Notes: generated by a model not told the origin, from the sequence alone. A stretch of DNA of 17,454 bases from DATAVB01 sp040414495 (GCA_040414495.1 JBEDUI010000197.1:1-17454); one strand, 5' to 3'. Shown: positions 7,264 through 14,815, counted from the stretch's first letter. A program made the numbers and translations.

Positions 7264-8184
7264 ATGTCATATCGAATTGAGTCGCGAGTTCCTGCGCTGA
7301 CCAGCTTTGCCGCGGTCGAGTACGGCCGCGCCGGTGAAATCCCACTCGAATTGGACCTGATTGGTCCGTACCCGCTGCCATCATCGCCGCTGCCTACGAT
7401 CGTGCGCACTACGGGCGCCGGGTGGGTCGAGGAGAACCGCGCCGGCGCCTCGATGCAACCGTGCCCGCCCGGCGCCCGATTCCTTGCGGCAGCGGGATTT
7501 CTCGTCGCCGTGGTGTCGAACCGGGTAAGTTGGCAGGCACCGTTTCCCGCCCAGATCCACGATGTAAAAGCGGCGATCCGCTGGCTGCGGGCCAGTGTCG
7601 ACATTTATCCGGTCGACCCAGATCGCATCGGGATTATCGGCGACTCCGCCGGAGGTCACCTGGCCGCGCTGGCGGCACTGACAGCGGATCGGCCCGGGCT
7701 TGAGGGAGACAGTGGTTCGCCTGGCTACTCCTGCGCCGTACAGGCCGCCGTCGCGATCAGCGCCCCGACCGATTTCCACACGATGACCGCCGATGTTGAC
7801 CCGCATCAAGCACCGCCATCACCACCGTTACGGGCGGCCCGAGACATGCGACGCGGGGATATCCTCACCCAGTTATTCGGCGGCCCGCTCGGGCAACGAC
7901 AGGACCTGATGCGTCTGGCGAGTCCGCTCACGTACGTCCATCCGCAAGCGCCGCCGTTCCTGATCGTGCACGGCACGCGGGATGAGACCGTGCCCTTCGA
8001 TCAAGGGGAACGGCTGCACCGGGCCCTTTCCGAAGCCGGTGTCAGGAGCACATTCGTACCGATCGAAGGCGGGTACCACAACCTGCGCGACATCCCAGAC
8101 ATCCCGTATCCCAGCCCGGTGTGGGACCGGGTCGGCGTGCAAGCGATCGAATTCTTCAACCAAACCCTTCGCACCAACCGATAG
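7264..8184 (+). CDS. alpha/beta hydrolase (BD-FAE/acetyl-esterase-like) with altered oxyanion motif
   Basis: A 306-residue alpha/beta-hydrolase of the HSL/BD-FAE esterase type. The catalytic triad is present: S128 in GDSAGG (126-131), D240 in GTRDETVP and H272 in GGYHNL. The segment FPAQIHDVKAAIRWLRA before the nucleophile is typical. The conserved HGGGW oxyanion motif expected at residues 50-54 reads TGAGW, so the histidine and one glycine are lost. Nearby SNRVSW replaces the usual DYRLS. These changes sit in one local stretch, so the gene may be drifting or adapted to another substrate. The ATG at 7264 has no clear ribosome binding site. Its stop is 5 bp from the convergent kinase gene's stop. 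The overall family is firm; activity is uncertain. Confidence 0.85.
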   Translation: MSYRIESRVPALTSFAAVEYGRAGEIPLELDLIGPYPLPSSPLPTIVRTTGAGWVEENRAGASMQPCPPGARFLAAAGFLVAVVSNRVSWQAPFPAQIHDVKAAIRWLRASVDIYPVDPDRIGIIGDSAGGHLAALAALTADRPGLEGDSGSPGYSCAVQAAVAISAPTDFHTMTADVDPHQAPPSPPLRAARDMRRGDILTQLFGGPLGQRQDLMRLASPLTYVHPQAPPFLIVHGTRDETVPFDQGERLHRALSEAGVRSTFVPIEGGYHNLRDIPDIPYPSPVWDRVGVQAIEFFNQTLRTNR

Positions 8185-8189
8185 CCAAT

Positions 8190-9197
8190 TCAGTTAATCG
8201 CCCGGGCGTTGGCGATGATCGGACGAACGCACTCCAGGAAGTCCGCGTCCTCAAACCAGACACGGTTGCGTTTGGCGTACTCCCAGCAGATAAGAAAATC
8301 CGCGAGCGCGTACAGCGCGAGCCGTTGCGAAGCGCCCGGACGTAATGGCCGATGCGCACTGTACGCGCCGGCGAACGCGCGACGCTCCGCAGCCGTGCCG
8401 AGATGCTGGAGTATCCGGACCAGGTCCTCTTCGCCGTCGCCGAAATACGACTCGAACAGGTCAAAGACACCGGTTGCGACAAAACCGCGGCCAGATTCCT
8501 TGAAATTGAGATTGCCCAGCGTGAAGTCGTGATGGACGAGCACAGGTTCGAACGGCTCAGCCAACGAACTCGCGCATTCGTCGATCATGGCGTCGATGAA
8601 CAATTCCGCCGGAGCGGTCAGCCCATTCACGGCGCGGCACGCGTTACGCGTCTGGTCGAGACGATGCAGCACCCAATCGGGAAAGTCGTCGACCTGGACG
8701 AAATCGTCGCTCTCGGCGTCGTACGGCCCGAAAAACGGAGCGGTTGTTTCATGCAACTGGGAAAGTGCCTCCCCGAACGCCGTCGCGAGCGCGATGCGCT
8801 GCTGGTCATCTCCGGTTTCCCATAGCTGCGATCCCGTCCGGCCAGGCATTCTCGACATGACCGCGTACGTCCATCCGAACAGCTCGGTGTTCTCGCTAAC
8901 CCGGTACGGCCACGGCGCGGGCAACGACGACCGTTCGTGAATGAGCCCGGCGACGAGTCGTTCCTTCGTGAGCTGGGCGTGCCCGTGCGGATTCCCGCGC
9001 ATCGCGTACTCGCCGCCAGTCGTGGTGAGAAATACGATCTGGCCGAACAATCCACCCGGCGCGGCTTCGGCCGCGGTGACTCGTCCCAGCCCGAACTCAT
9101 CGGCTACGGATTGGAGCTGGTCGGCAGTGATCACGCCGAGCCGCTCCGAATACTTACGAGGCCCGAGATGGCCGCACCCCGGCAGATCGCCCTGCAT
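8190..9197 (-). CDS. APH-type phosphotransferase
   Basis: A 335-residue protein of the aminoglycoside phosphotransferase superfamily, expected to transfer ATP gamma-phosphate to a small hydroxylated molecule. The catalytic loop is H222-H-D224-FTLG-N229, followed by the GVFDLFE metal-binding segment. The N-lobe begins near ITADQLQSVADEFGLG. The frame is open far upstream, but an AAGGAG at 9206-9211 decides the start: the ATG at 9197 lies about 9 nt from it, and the one at 9203 only 3 nt. A perfect 14-bp palindrome overlaps the ribosome binding site. The gene is divergent from the nucleotidyltransferase gene, about 90 nt away. No membrane segment is seen. The substrate is unknown; aminoglycosides, macrolides and plain metabolites are all possible. 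Confidence 0.82.
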   Translation of the reverse strand: MQGDLPGCGHLGPRKYSERLGVITADQLQSVADEFGLGRVTAAEAAPGGLFGQIVFLTTTGGEYAMRGNPHGHAQLTKERLVAGLIHERSSLPAPWPYRVSENTELFGWTYAVMSRMPGRTGSQLWETGDDQQRIALATAFGEALSQLHETTAPFFGPYDAESDDFVQVDDFPDWVLHRLDQTRNACRAVNGLTAPAELFIDAMIDECASSLAEPFEPVLVHHDFTLGNLNFKESGRGFVATGVFDLFESYFGDGEEDLVRILQHLGTAAERRAFAGAYSAHRPLRPGASQRLALYALADFLICWEYAKRNRVWFEDADFLECVRPIIANARAIN

Positions 9198-9210
9198 GTG
9201 CATCAACTCC

Positions 9211-9224
9211 TTCAGCCGGCTGAA
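9211..9224. promoter_or_regulatory. 14-bp perfect palindrome overlapping the kinase ribosome binding site
   Basis: TTCAGCCGGCTGAA is its own reverse complement. On the minus strand its last bases merge with the AAGGAG of the APH-type kinase gene. It lies in the divergent gap shared with the nucleotidyltransferase gene, so it could be an operator for both genes or a hairpin masking the kinase start. About one such palindrome is expected by chance in a window of this size. Confidence 0.35.
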
Positions 9225-9286
9225 CATACACACAGCAGGGCTAAATCGGTGGCTGGCAACAGATTCTCCGTGTTGAGTGGTGTCTT

Positions 9287-10162
9287 GTGTCGAATGGTGC
9301 GGTGAGCGCGGCGAGTCGATGGCGGCGGGCTGCCGTGGCTCCGTTGTTGCGGTCCTATGCCTCCGACCCTGCGGTGGACGCGGTCGTTGTGAGCGGTTCA
9401 ACCGCCCGGGGGCATGCCGATCGCTGGTCCGATGTCGAGATGGGCGTCTTCTGGTCGACGACGCCAAGTGATGATCGTCGGCGGGACTTGGCCGCCAGCG
9501 CGCAAAATTGCCGGCTATTTCCGTATGACGAGTCCGAGCGGTGTTGGGCCGACGACCTCGAACTGGAGCCCGACGGACTGCTCACCGAGGTCGTCCATAT
9601 GCTGACTGCCGACGCTGAAACCTTCGTAAACGATGTGACACAGCGATTTGATCCAGATCCCGGCAAACGCAATGTCGTAGCGGGAATTCTGGACGGACAA
9701 CCAGCGAGCGGCGAAGTCCTCATTGGACGGTGGCAACGACAGGCAACGCCGTATCCGCGGGAATTAGCGCTCGCGGTAGTGAACGCGTTCGGAATGATCG
9801 ATCATTTCCAGCGGTGGCGCGTGCTGTACGAGCGCGACAATCCGATGCAACTGGCGCGCCAGTTCAGTTCCGCAGCCAGGCAGATGATCGAGGTGCTTAT
9901 GGCGGTCAACGGCCAGTACGGCCCGAAACCCGAGAAATGGCTGGCCCGCGCAATCGCCGGCATGCAGACCGCGCCGCCAGACCTATTTCCCCGGCTGCAT
10001 TCGGTTTTCACCGATCCGGCGGCACCACAGGCGGCCGCGACGCTGACAACCCTGATCGAGCAGACGTACGACATCGTCGCCGAATGCCTACCGGAAGTCG
10101 ATGTGCAACGACTACGCCAAGTATTTCGCCATCAACGGCCACCGATCGACCACACGATCTGA
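9287..10162 (+). CDS. nucleotidyltransferase (aminoglycoside-adenylyltransferase-like)
   Basis: A 291-residue protein with an N-terminal pol-beta-type nucleotidyltransferase domain and a helical C-terminal domain, the layout of antibiotic nucleotidyltransferases. The active-site pattern is G37-S38-TARG-x-ADRW-S48-D49-V-E51-MGVFW, where D49 and E51 replace the DxD pair common in the superfamily. The C-terminal half contains MIDHFQRWRVLYERDNP and further helices that could form the acceptor pocket. The GTG at 9287 follows a weak GAGTGG; a GTG at 9302 is a possible alternative. It is divergent from the APH-type kinase, and its stop lies 5 bp from the permease stop. Adenylylation of an aminoglycoside is one possibility; a protein or metabolite acceptor is equally open. 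Confidence 0.75.
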   Translation: MSNGAVSAASRWRRAAVAPLLRSYASDPAVDAVVVSGSTARGHADRWSDVEMGVFWSTTPSDDRRRDLAASAQNCRLFPYDESERCWADDLELEPDGLLTEVVHMLTADAETFVNDVTQRFDPDPGKRNVVAGILDGQPASGEVLIGRWQRQATPYPRELALAVVNAFGMIDHFQRWRVLYERDNPMQLARQFSSAARQMIEVLMAVNGQYGPKPEKWLARAIAGMQTAPPDLFPRLHSVFTDPAAPQAAATLTTLIEQTYDIVAECLPEVDVQRLRQVFRHQRPPIDHTI

Positions 10163-10167
10163 CGCCT

Positions 10168-12000
10168 TTACGCAAGCTCGGCTTGAAGAACATCCGCGAC
10201 AGCGTGTCCCGCACCGATCCGGGTAGGTACGGCAGTGAGTACGCCGGCGGCCAGTAATGTCACGGCGACCAGTGCGGCGAGCGACAGCGGCGAGGGTAAG
10301 GCCGTGGCGCCGGGCCCGCTTTTGGCGGCGTAATAAAAGCCTATTCCGCCGGCGATGCCAAGCAGCGCACCGAAGAGGGCCGGCAGCAACTGAGCCACGG
10401 CCAGACCGGCGGTGATTTGCCGCGGCGTGGCTCCAAGCGCACGGGCTAGTGCCGCGGAATGTCGAATTTCCAACGCGGTTGTCCAGGCGATAACGACCGC
10501 ATTGACGGCGGCCAGAACGACGAGCATGACCGAGATGATGGTGGTTGCCTGCCCCACCCGAGCGCCGAGGAAATCACCTGCGGTGGCGCGGAATATCAGC
10601 ACGAGAACGAGGCCGCTGGTCGTAATAGCGATGCTGAACACGCCCAACAGCAGCCGTCGGGGCCGGCGGGCGGTGAGCCGCACACCGAACAGGAGCGGCG
10701 CTGGCAGGTGCCCCGAAAGTCGGATGATCACGTCGCGACGCTGAGGCTTGCGGGCCGAGTCGTTCAATGCGGTGACCGTGCTCTGCCGGGCCGCGTGGAT
10801 CGCGGGCACAAACGTCGCCAAGATCGCCACGCCGACCGCCAGCGCCACCACGGCGGCGACTGTGCCGGCACTCAGCGACGGGGCGCTCGCGGCACCGAGC
10901 AGGCCGGCGCCAGGTCCATCAATCAGCGGCGCCACGAGCCAGCCGATCAGCAGTCCCAGTGCGGCGGCGCACACGCCAACCAGCACGTGTTCGACCAGCA
11001 GCATGACGGCGACGAGCCACGGCGTACCCCCAACGGCCTTCAGCAATCCGACACGTCGGGTTTGCTCGACCATGCGACCGCCCACGAGTACCGCCACGCT
11101 GGCTATCGCCAGCAGCGCAAGCAGCACGCTTCCGGTCATCAGCACCGTACGGACTTTGAGAAGGGTTTGCGCGTCGCCGTCACGGATGTGCTGCCAGCTC
11201 AGCAAATACGGATCACTCGCTGAGTTGTTCGCGTTGTACCGGTCGGCGAATGCCTTGGCAGCGGCCGGATTAGTGAGCTTCAGATTGAGGAAATACGCGT
11301 CGGGACCGGCGGTCCCTGCGACCCGCCTGGCATCCGATTGGGTGGCCCACACCAACCCCGGGTTATGCGCGGCCACCGCATTAGCCAGGAAGCAGCCTTC
11401 GGCTTTGGAACACACGTTGGGGAAGGCGGGTACAGCAGCGGTTACCGCCGTACCGACGACACGGAAGGCGGAGCCGCCGAGGCTCAGCCGGTCGCCGACA
11501 TCGATGCCCAAAGCGCTGGCGTACCCGGCCTCCACGACCACCCCGCCGGGCCGGAGCCAGGTACCGTGCAGCAGTTTCGGTCGATCGACCGATGCGGGCT
11601 TCAAGCCGCGTGCTTCCACCTCAGCGCTGCCGGGGGTACGCCCATCTCGCAGCAGAGTCCACGTGATGGGGAACGGCCCGCTGTGTGCTGCAACGCCCGC
11701 GGTGTGCAGAAGCGGCCGCAGTGCCGCGGCCTGTGGTTGCGTCGAAGCGCCGGTACCCGGCTTGGCGGATGTGGCCGGTCCAGGAGACGAGCCGCCGGTC
11801 AGGACGGTCGCGACGACGTCCGGCCCGTTCGTCGCGGCCCGGGTCCGCGCGTACGGATCGTTCGTGGTCCCGTGCAGAGCCAGCCCCAGCGTCAATGTCG
11901 CCGCGGACGCGGTGATCGCGAGCAGCAGGAGGATCGCCTGCGCGGGCCGGTAGCGGATGTCTTTCACGGCCAGACGGCCGACCAACAGGAGTGTGCCCAT
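10168..12000 (-). CDS. ABC transporter permease, FtsX-like
   Basis: A 610-residue FtsX/MacB-type permease, the membrane partner of the ATPase encoded just upstream. I count eight membrane segments, at roughly residues 22-43, 284-306, 327-353, 379-400, 449-469, 485-508, 533-556 and 570-592. A large extracytoplasmic domain (about 45-283, containing CSKAEGC) follows the first. This is two copies of the four-segment FtsX unit, but the second copy has almost no external domain. The ATG at 12000 is 6 nt past the ATPase stop; a TTG at 12009 would overlap that stop. Such systems move lipids, peptides or antibiotics or act as mechanotransmitters. With PadR control, response to a toxic compound is plausible but unproven. 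Confidence 0.88.
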   Translation of the reverse strand: MGTLLLVGRLAVKDIRYRPAQAILLLLAITASAATLTLGLALHGTTNDPYARTRAATNGPDVVATVLTGGSSPGPATSAKPGTGASTQPQAAALRPLLHTAGVAAHSGPFPITWTLLRDGRTPGSAEVEARGLKPASVDRPKLLHGTWLRPGGVVVEAGYASALGIDVGDRLSLGGSAFRVVGTAVTAAVPAFPNVCSKAEGCFLANAVAAHNPGLVWATQSDARRVAGTAGPDAYFLNLKLTNPAAAKAFADRYNANNSASDPYLLSWQHIRDGDAQTLLKVRTVLMTGSVLLALLAIASVAVLVGGRMVEQTRRVGLLKAVGGTPWLVAVMLLVEHVLVGVCAAALGLLIGWLVAPLIDGPGAGLLGAASAPSLSAGTVAAVVALAVGVAILATFVPAIHAARQSTVTALNDSARKPQRRDVIIRLSGHLPAPLLFGVRLTARRPRRLLLGVFSIAITTSGLVLVLIFRATAGDFLGARVGQATTIISVMLVVLAAVNAVVIAWTTALEIRHSAALARALGATPRQITAGLAVAQLLPALFGALLGIAGGIGFYYAAKSGPGATALPSPLSLAALVAVTLLAAGVLTAVPTRIGAGHAVADVLQAELA

Positions 12001-12005
12001 GGCTA

Positions 12006-12737
12006 TCAACTGCCCAGCTCGGCAATGTCGGCCAGACGCCCCGATGTGCCGTCGACCAGGCGGGTTTCGTCAATGAACGCGCCGTCGCGCATGGAGATCA
12101 ACCGATCGGCCGTGGCCGCGATCCGCTCGTCATGGGTGACGATGATCAGCGTCTGACCGGTCGCATGCAGACCCTCGAACAGTCGCAACACTTCCAAGGT
12201 CGCGGCGCTGTCCAGGTTTCCGGTCGGCTCGTCGGCCAGCACGATCCCAGGCCTGTTGACCAGCGCCCGGGCGATCGCCACTCGTTGACACTGACCGCCT
12301 GACAGGGCCGAAGGCAGGTGCTCGGCGCGGTCGGCGAGCCCGACTTGCTGCAGAAGCTGCCGGGCGCGCCGGCGAGCCTCCCGCGGCCCACGACCGGCCA
12401 ACAGCGCGGGCAGCTCGACATTCTCCTGAGCCGTCAGCTCGTCCATCAGGTGGAAGGCCTGGAAGACGAAACCAACCTCGGTACGCCGCAGGTGCGCCAA
12501 TTCCCGCTCCGAGAGCCGGTCGATCCGCCGACCGGCCAGCCACAGCTCGCCCGCCGTAGGCCGATCCAACCCGCCGAGCAGGTGCAGTAACGTCGACTTC
12601 CCGCAGCCGCTGGGCCCCATCACTGCCACCGTCTCCCCCGGCGTGACCTGAAGGTCCACCTCATCGACGGCACGCACCAAGCCCGCACCGCTGCCGTAGT
12701 CCTTGCGCAGCGCCCGAGCATCCATGAGCGCGCTCAT
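12006..12737 (-). CDS. ABC transporter ATP-binding protein (MacB/LolD type)
   Basis: A 243-residue nucleotide-binding subunit. Walker A is G41-PSGCGK-S-T49, the Q-loop is in GFVFQAFHL, the signature is L145-S-G-G-Q149 and Walker B ends in D169-E170 of LADEPTG. The switch histidine is H202 in IVTHDE. All catalytic elements are intact. The sequence pattern (GPSGCGKSTLLHLLGGLDRPTAG, shown as residues 41-63) is that of the LolD/MacB subfamily that pairs with FtsX-like permeases. Its ATG overlaps the padR stop codon in an ATGA, and the permease begins at its own stop, so the three genes are translationally linked. It is cytoplasmic and bound to the permease. An in-frame ATG at 12725 is a possible alternative start. 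Confidence 0.93.
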   Translation of the reverse strand: MSALMDARALRKDYGSGAGLVRAVDEVDLQVTPGETVAVMGPSGCGKSTLLHLLGGLDRPTAGELWLAGRRIDRLSERELAHLRRTEVGFVFQAFHLMDELTAQENVELPALLAGRGPREARRRARQLLQQVGLADRAEHLPSALSGGQCQRVAIARALVNRPGIVLADEPTGNLDSAATLEVLRLFEGLHATGQTLIIVTHDERIAATADRLISMRDGAFIDETRLVDGTSGRLADIAELGS

Positions 12738-13234
12738 CGGCTGCTCCTCCGCCCCTTCCAGACCCGTTCGCAGGCCTCCAGCCAGCGCAGATCCGCCTGC
12801 AACCGAAGCACGATGCCCTCTAGCAGCAACGCCGCCTCGGAATCCTCCGGCTCGCCCATCGCCGCGCGCTGCACGTCCCGCAGCCGGCGGAGCAACTCCC
12901 GCCGCTGGGTATCGACAATGGCAACGGGATCAGCGAGCCGCGCCTGCGACGCCACGATGAGCTTCAGGTGGAACTCGGCCAGATCCGGCCTGGGCCAGGC
13001 AATCTGCGCCAGCCACTCACTCACCCGACGGTGGCCTTCCGGCGTGAGCTCGTAGACCTTGCCCGCCTGCCGGGTGATCAGACCGGTCTTCTCCAGCCGC
13101 GCGAGGGTGACGTAGATCTGCCCGTCATTCACCGACTCACCTAACGGACCCAGCGCCCGGTCCAACCGGGCCCGCAGCTTGGAACCCTGAGCGGGCTCCT
13201 TCGCCAGCATCGCCAGCACGACTTCCTGCTTCAT
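12734..13234 (-). CDS. PadR family transcriptional regulator
   Basis: A 166-residue PadR-type regulator. The N-terminal winged helix (about residues 1-75) shows EVVLAMLAKEPAQGSKL, GQIYVTLARLEKTGLI and YELTPEGHRRVSEWL, the standard PadR pattern. The remaining residues form the alpha-helical dimerisation and ligand region of a longer PadR subgroup. The ATG at 13234 follows GGGGG at 13241-13245, about 6 nt away. Its promoter overlaps two TAACCGTTA palindromes, so self-repression released by a ligand is the likely mode. It is the first gene of the operon with the ABC ATPase and permease, and PadR proteins commonly control such efflux-type transporters. The ligand is unknown. Confidence 0.93.
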   Translation of the reverse strand: MKQEVVLAMLAKEPAQGSKLRARLDRALGPLGESVNDGQIYVTLARLEKTGLITRQAGKVYELTPEGHRRVSEWLAQIAWPRPDLAEFHLKLIVASQARLADPVAIVDTQRRELLRRLRDVQRAAMGEPEDSEAALLLEGIVLRLQADLRWLEACERVWKGRRSSR

Positions 13235-13244
13235 CGCCGTACCC

Positions 13245-13278
13245 CCTAACCGTTAGAGTGGTGAATCTAACCGTTAGG
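13245..13278. promoter_or_regulatory. double palindromic operator, probably for PadR
   Basis: CCTAACCGTTAGA (13245-13257) and TCTAACCGTTAGG (13266-13278) form a larger inverted repeat. Each half contains the palindrome TAAC-C-GTTA, and the two centres are 21 bp apart, two turns of the helix. One half covers the -10 region and the other abuts the padR ribosome binding site. Assigning it to this PadR is inference from position. It could also affect the divergent kinase gene at 13448. Confidence 0.7.
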
Positions 13279-13292
13279 TCGGAGCAGGTCAA
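13264..13292 (-). promoter_or_regulatory. promoter of the padR-ABC operon
   Basis: On the minus strand TTGACC (13292-13287) is followed after exactly 17 nt by TAGATT (13269-13264), a good sigma70-type pair. Transcription should start near 13257, giving a leader of about 20 nt to the padR ATG at 13234. The -10 box lies inside the distal operator palindrome, so repressor and RNA polymerase would compete. Confidence 0.6.
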
Positions 13293-13447
13293 TGGAAGAC
13301 GGCGGCCAGTGCGAGCGATCGTGCGTTGACCGCGACGGACAGCCTGAAGCACGGGTGAAACGCGGTTGAGCCCTACCGAACGGTCCGCCCGTATATCTGC
13401 CGATTTTCCGGCGGCTATGACGCCGGCAATTCTGCGAGGATCCGATC

Positions 13448-14101
13448 GTGGTGACGCTCTATAGCTGCGAGAATTGCGGCCGGCGCCAGGACCGCTTGAC
13501 GGTCGACGGCGAATCGCTTCGCTGCGAGCACTGTGGTGCCGGGCGCGCAATTTATCGGCCGCCACTGTTGGTTGTCACCGGCGCTATCGGTGCGGGAAAG
13601 TCTACGATCTGCCAGCGACTGGCCGGAACGATCGATGGCGCGGTACTTCTCGATGGAGACATCTTCTCCCATGACGTAGCCAGCGTGATCCCGCCCAACG
13701 CGGACTACGAGGCCTTCTGGCGCTTCCTGATCAGGGTCGCGCACGAGGTCGGCCAGAACCATCTCGCGGTCGTCTATTTCTCGGTCATGCGACCCGCTCA
13801 GGTGTTGGTGCACACCGATCTCCATCAGCTGTTTTCAGGCGTTCATTTCCTTGGGCTGCACTGCACCGAGGCGACACTCCGAACACGTATCGCCCGTCGG
13901 CATGGCGTTGGCGAGGCGCGCGGCAGCTTCTCGACAGTTATGGCCATCAACGATGAGCTGGTTACGACAACCGTGCCGAATATGACGATCATCAACGCCG
14001 ACAGGCCAGTTGCACCGGTCGAGGCGGATGTACGTCGATGGATCGTTGGGTTGCTCGACCGCTCAACAGATCGTATCGAGCCCAGGGGTACGGATAACTG
14101 A
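13448..14101 (+). CDS. zinc-ribbon P-loop nucleotide kinase-like protein
   Basis: A 217-residue protein with two parts. Residues 1-37 form a zinc ribbon, C7-x2-C10 then C26-x2-C29. From residue 40 it is a P-loop kinase of the nucleotide/shikimate-kinase type: Walker A G45-AIGA-G50-K51-S52-T53, then LDGD (68-71) as the usual acidic element, an arginine-rich lid near RTRIARRHG, and a late TIINADRP segment. It should bind ATP and phosphorylate a small molecule or possibly an RNA end. The GTG at 13448 follows GAGGA at 13436-13440. It is divergent from padR and followed, 174 nt later, by the methyltransferase gene. The zinc ribbon fused to a small kinase is unusual to me; the substrate is unknown. 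Confidence 0.75.
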   Translation: MVTLYSCENCGRRQDRLTVDGESLRCEHCGAGRAIYRPPLLVVTGAIGAGKSTICQRLAGTIDGAVLLDGDIFSHDVASVIPPNADYEAFWRFLIRVAHEVGQNHLAVVYFSVMRPAQVLVHTDLHQLFSGVHFLGLHCTEATLRTRIARRHGVGEARGSFSTVMAINDELVTTTVPNMTIINADRPVAPVEADVRRWIVGLLDRSTDRIEPRGTDN

Positions 14102-14194
14102 GATACGAAATTCGCTTGCCACGTCTGGTCAGTGCTTGGCAAGCTGCGCTGCTATAGGGGCGGTCCGCTGGGGATTGGCCCGTCCGAGAGGACA

Positions 14195-14220
14195 CCAGCA
14201 GGACTTGTTGGACCTGCTGG
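14195..14220 (+). promoter_or_regulatory. hairpin in the methyltransferase leader
   Basis: CCAGCAGG (14195-14202) and CCTGCTGG (14213-14220) pair perfectly; an A-A mismatch and one further C-G pair lie inside, with a TTGTTG loop. No T-run follows, so it is less likely to be a terminator for the kinase gene than a leader structure or chance pairing ahead of the methyltransferase. Confidence 0.3.
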
Positions 14221-14275
14221 CCTGAGCTGCGGTCCGGTGCGCCTTCGTGCGCCCGTGCCGCCTGCGGAGGCCGGC

Positions 14276-14815
14276 ATGGGTGACAGGAATCGAGCACTGG
14301 AGTTCGCCGATTTCCTACATACGACTTTCCCTCGATCCCGACGTATCGCTGACATCGCGGGCGGCCACGGGGAACTGTCGTTCTGGCTGAATGAATTCGG
14401 CCACGAATCGGTCGTGATCGAGCCTCGCGGCAGTCGGCTGCCGCGCAAAGTGACGCGAGAGCTACGCAAACGGGCAATCCGAACCGGAGTGGTCACCACC
14501 ATCAGACGTATTACGGCGGCAATCGAGGACGTCGACCTCGCCGAATTCGACCTGGTAGCCGCGTTACACCCGGACCAGGCGACTGAGCCGGCCATTCGGG
14601 CAGCCCTGACAACAGGCCTGGATTTCGCCGTAGTTCCGTGCTGCGTCTTTCCGCTCGACGGTTCCCGTTACACACGGGAGGAATGGCTCGACTACCTAGC
14701 CGCACTGGCACCGGGAATTCGTCGGAGTGAGCTGCCGATTACCGGGGCGCGGAGCGTACTGTGGCGCCAAGCTGAGGACCGTACAGAATCGACACGACAC
14801 GCAGGACCGCTTTAG
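14276..14815 (+). CDS. SAM-dependent methyltransferase
   Basis: A 179-residue class I methyltransferase-like protein. Motif I is D26-IAGGHGE at residues 26-33, the SAM-binding glycine loop, and acidic E49 in VVIEPR ends the second strand as expected. Motif IV is in DLVAALHPDQATE. AVVPCCVFP follows, with C122-C123; I have seen this double-Cys strand in a family of small, uncharacterised methyltransferases in bacteria and eukaryotes. GGAGG at 14266-14270 lies 5 nt before the ATG at 14276 and decides the start; the longer frame from 14132 covers a hairpin and looks non-coding. The length is normal. It may be co-transcribed with the zinc-ribbon kinase. Its substrate is unknown. Confidence 0.78.
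   Translation: MGDRNRALEFADFLHTTFPRSRRIADIAGGHGELSFWLNEFGHESVVIEPRGSRLPRKVTRELRKRAIRTGVVTTIRRITAAIEDVDLAEFDLVAALHPDQATEPAIRAALTTGLDFAVVPCCVFPLDGSRYTREEWLDYLAALAPGIRRSELPITGARSVLWRQAEDRTESTRHAGPL

Noticed and set aside
10748..11953. 401-codon plus-strand open frame opposite the permease
   Set aside because: Ser/Ala/Thr-rich antisense text of a transmembrane protein gene; no motif or ribosome binding site.
13366..13397. TTGAGC/TATATC as a promoter for the zinc-ribbon kinase
   Set aside because: The spacer is 20 bp, too long for a standard sigma70 promoter.
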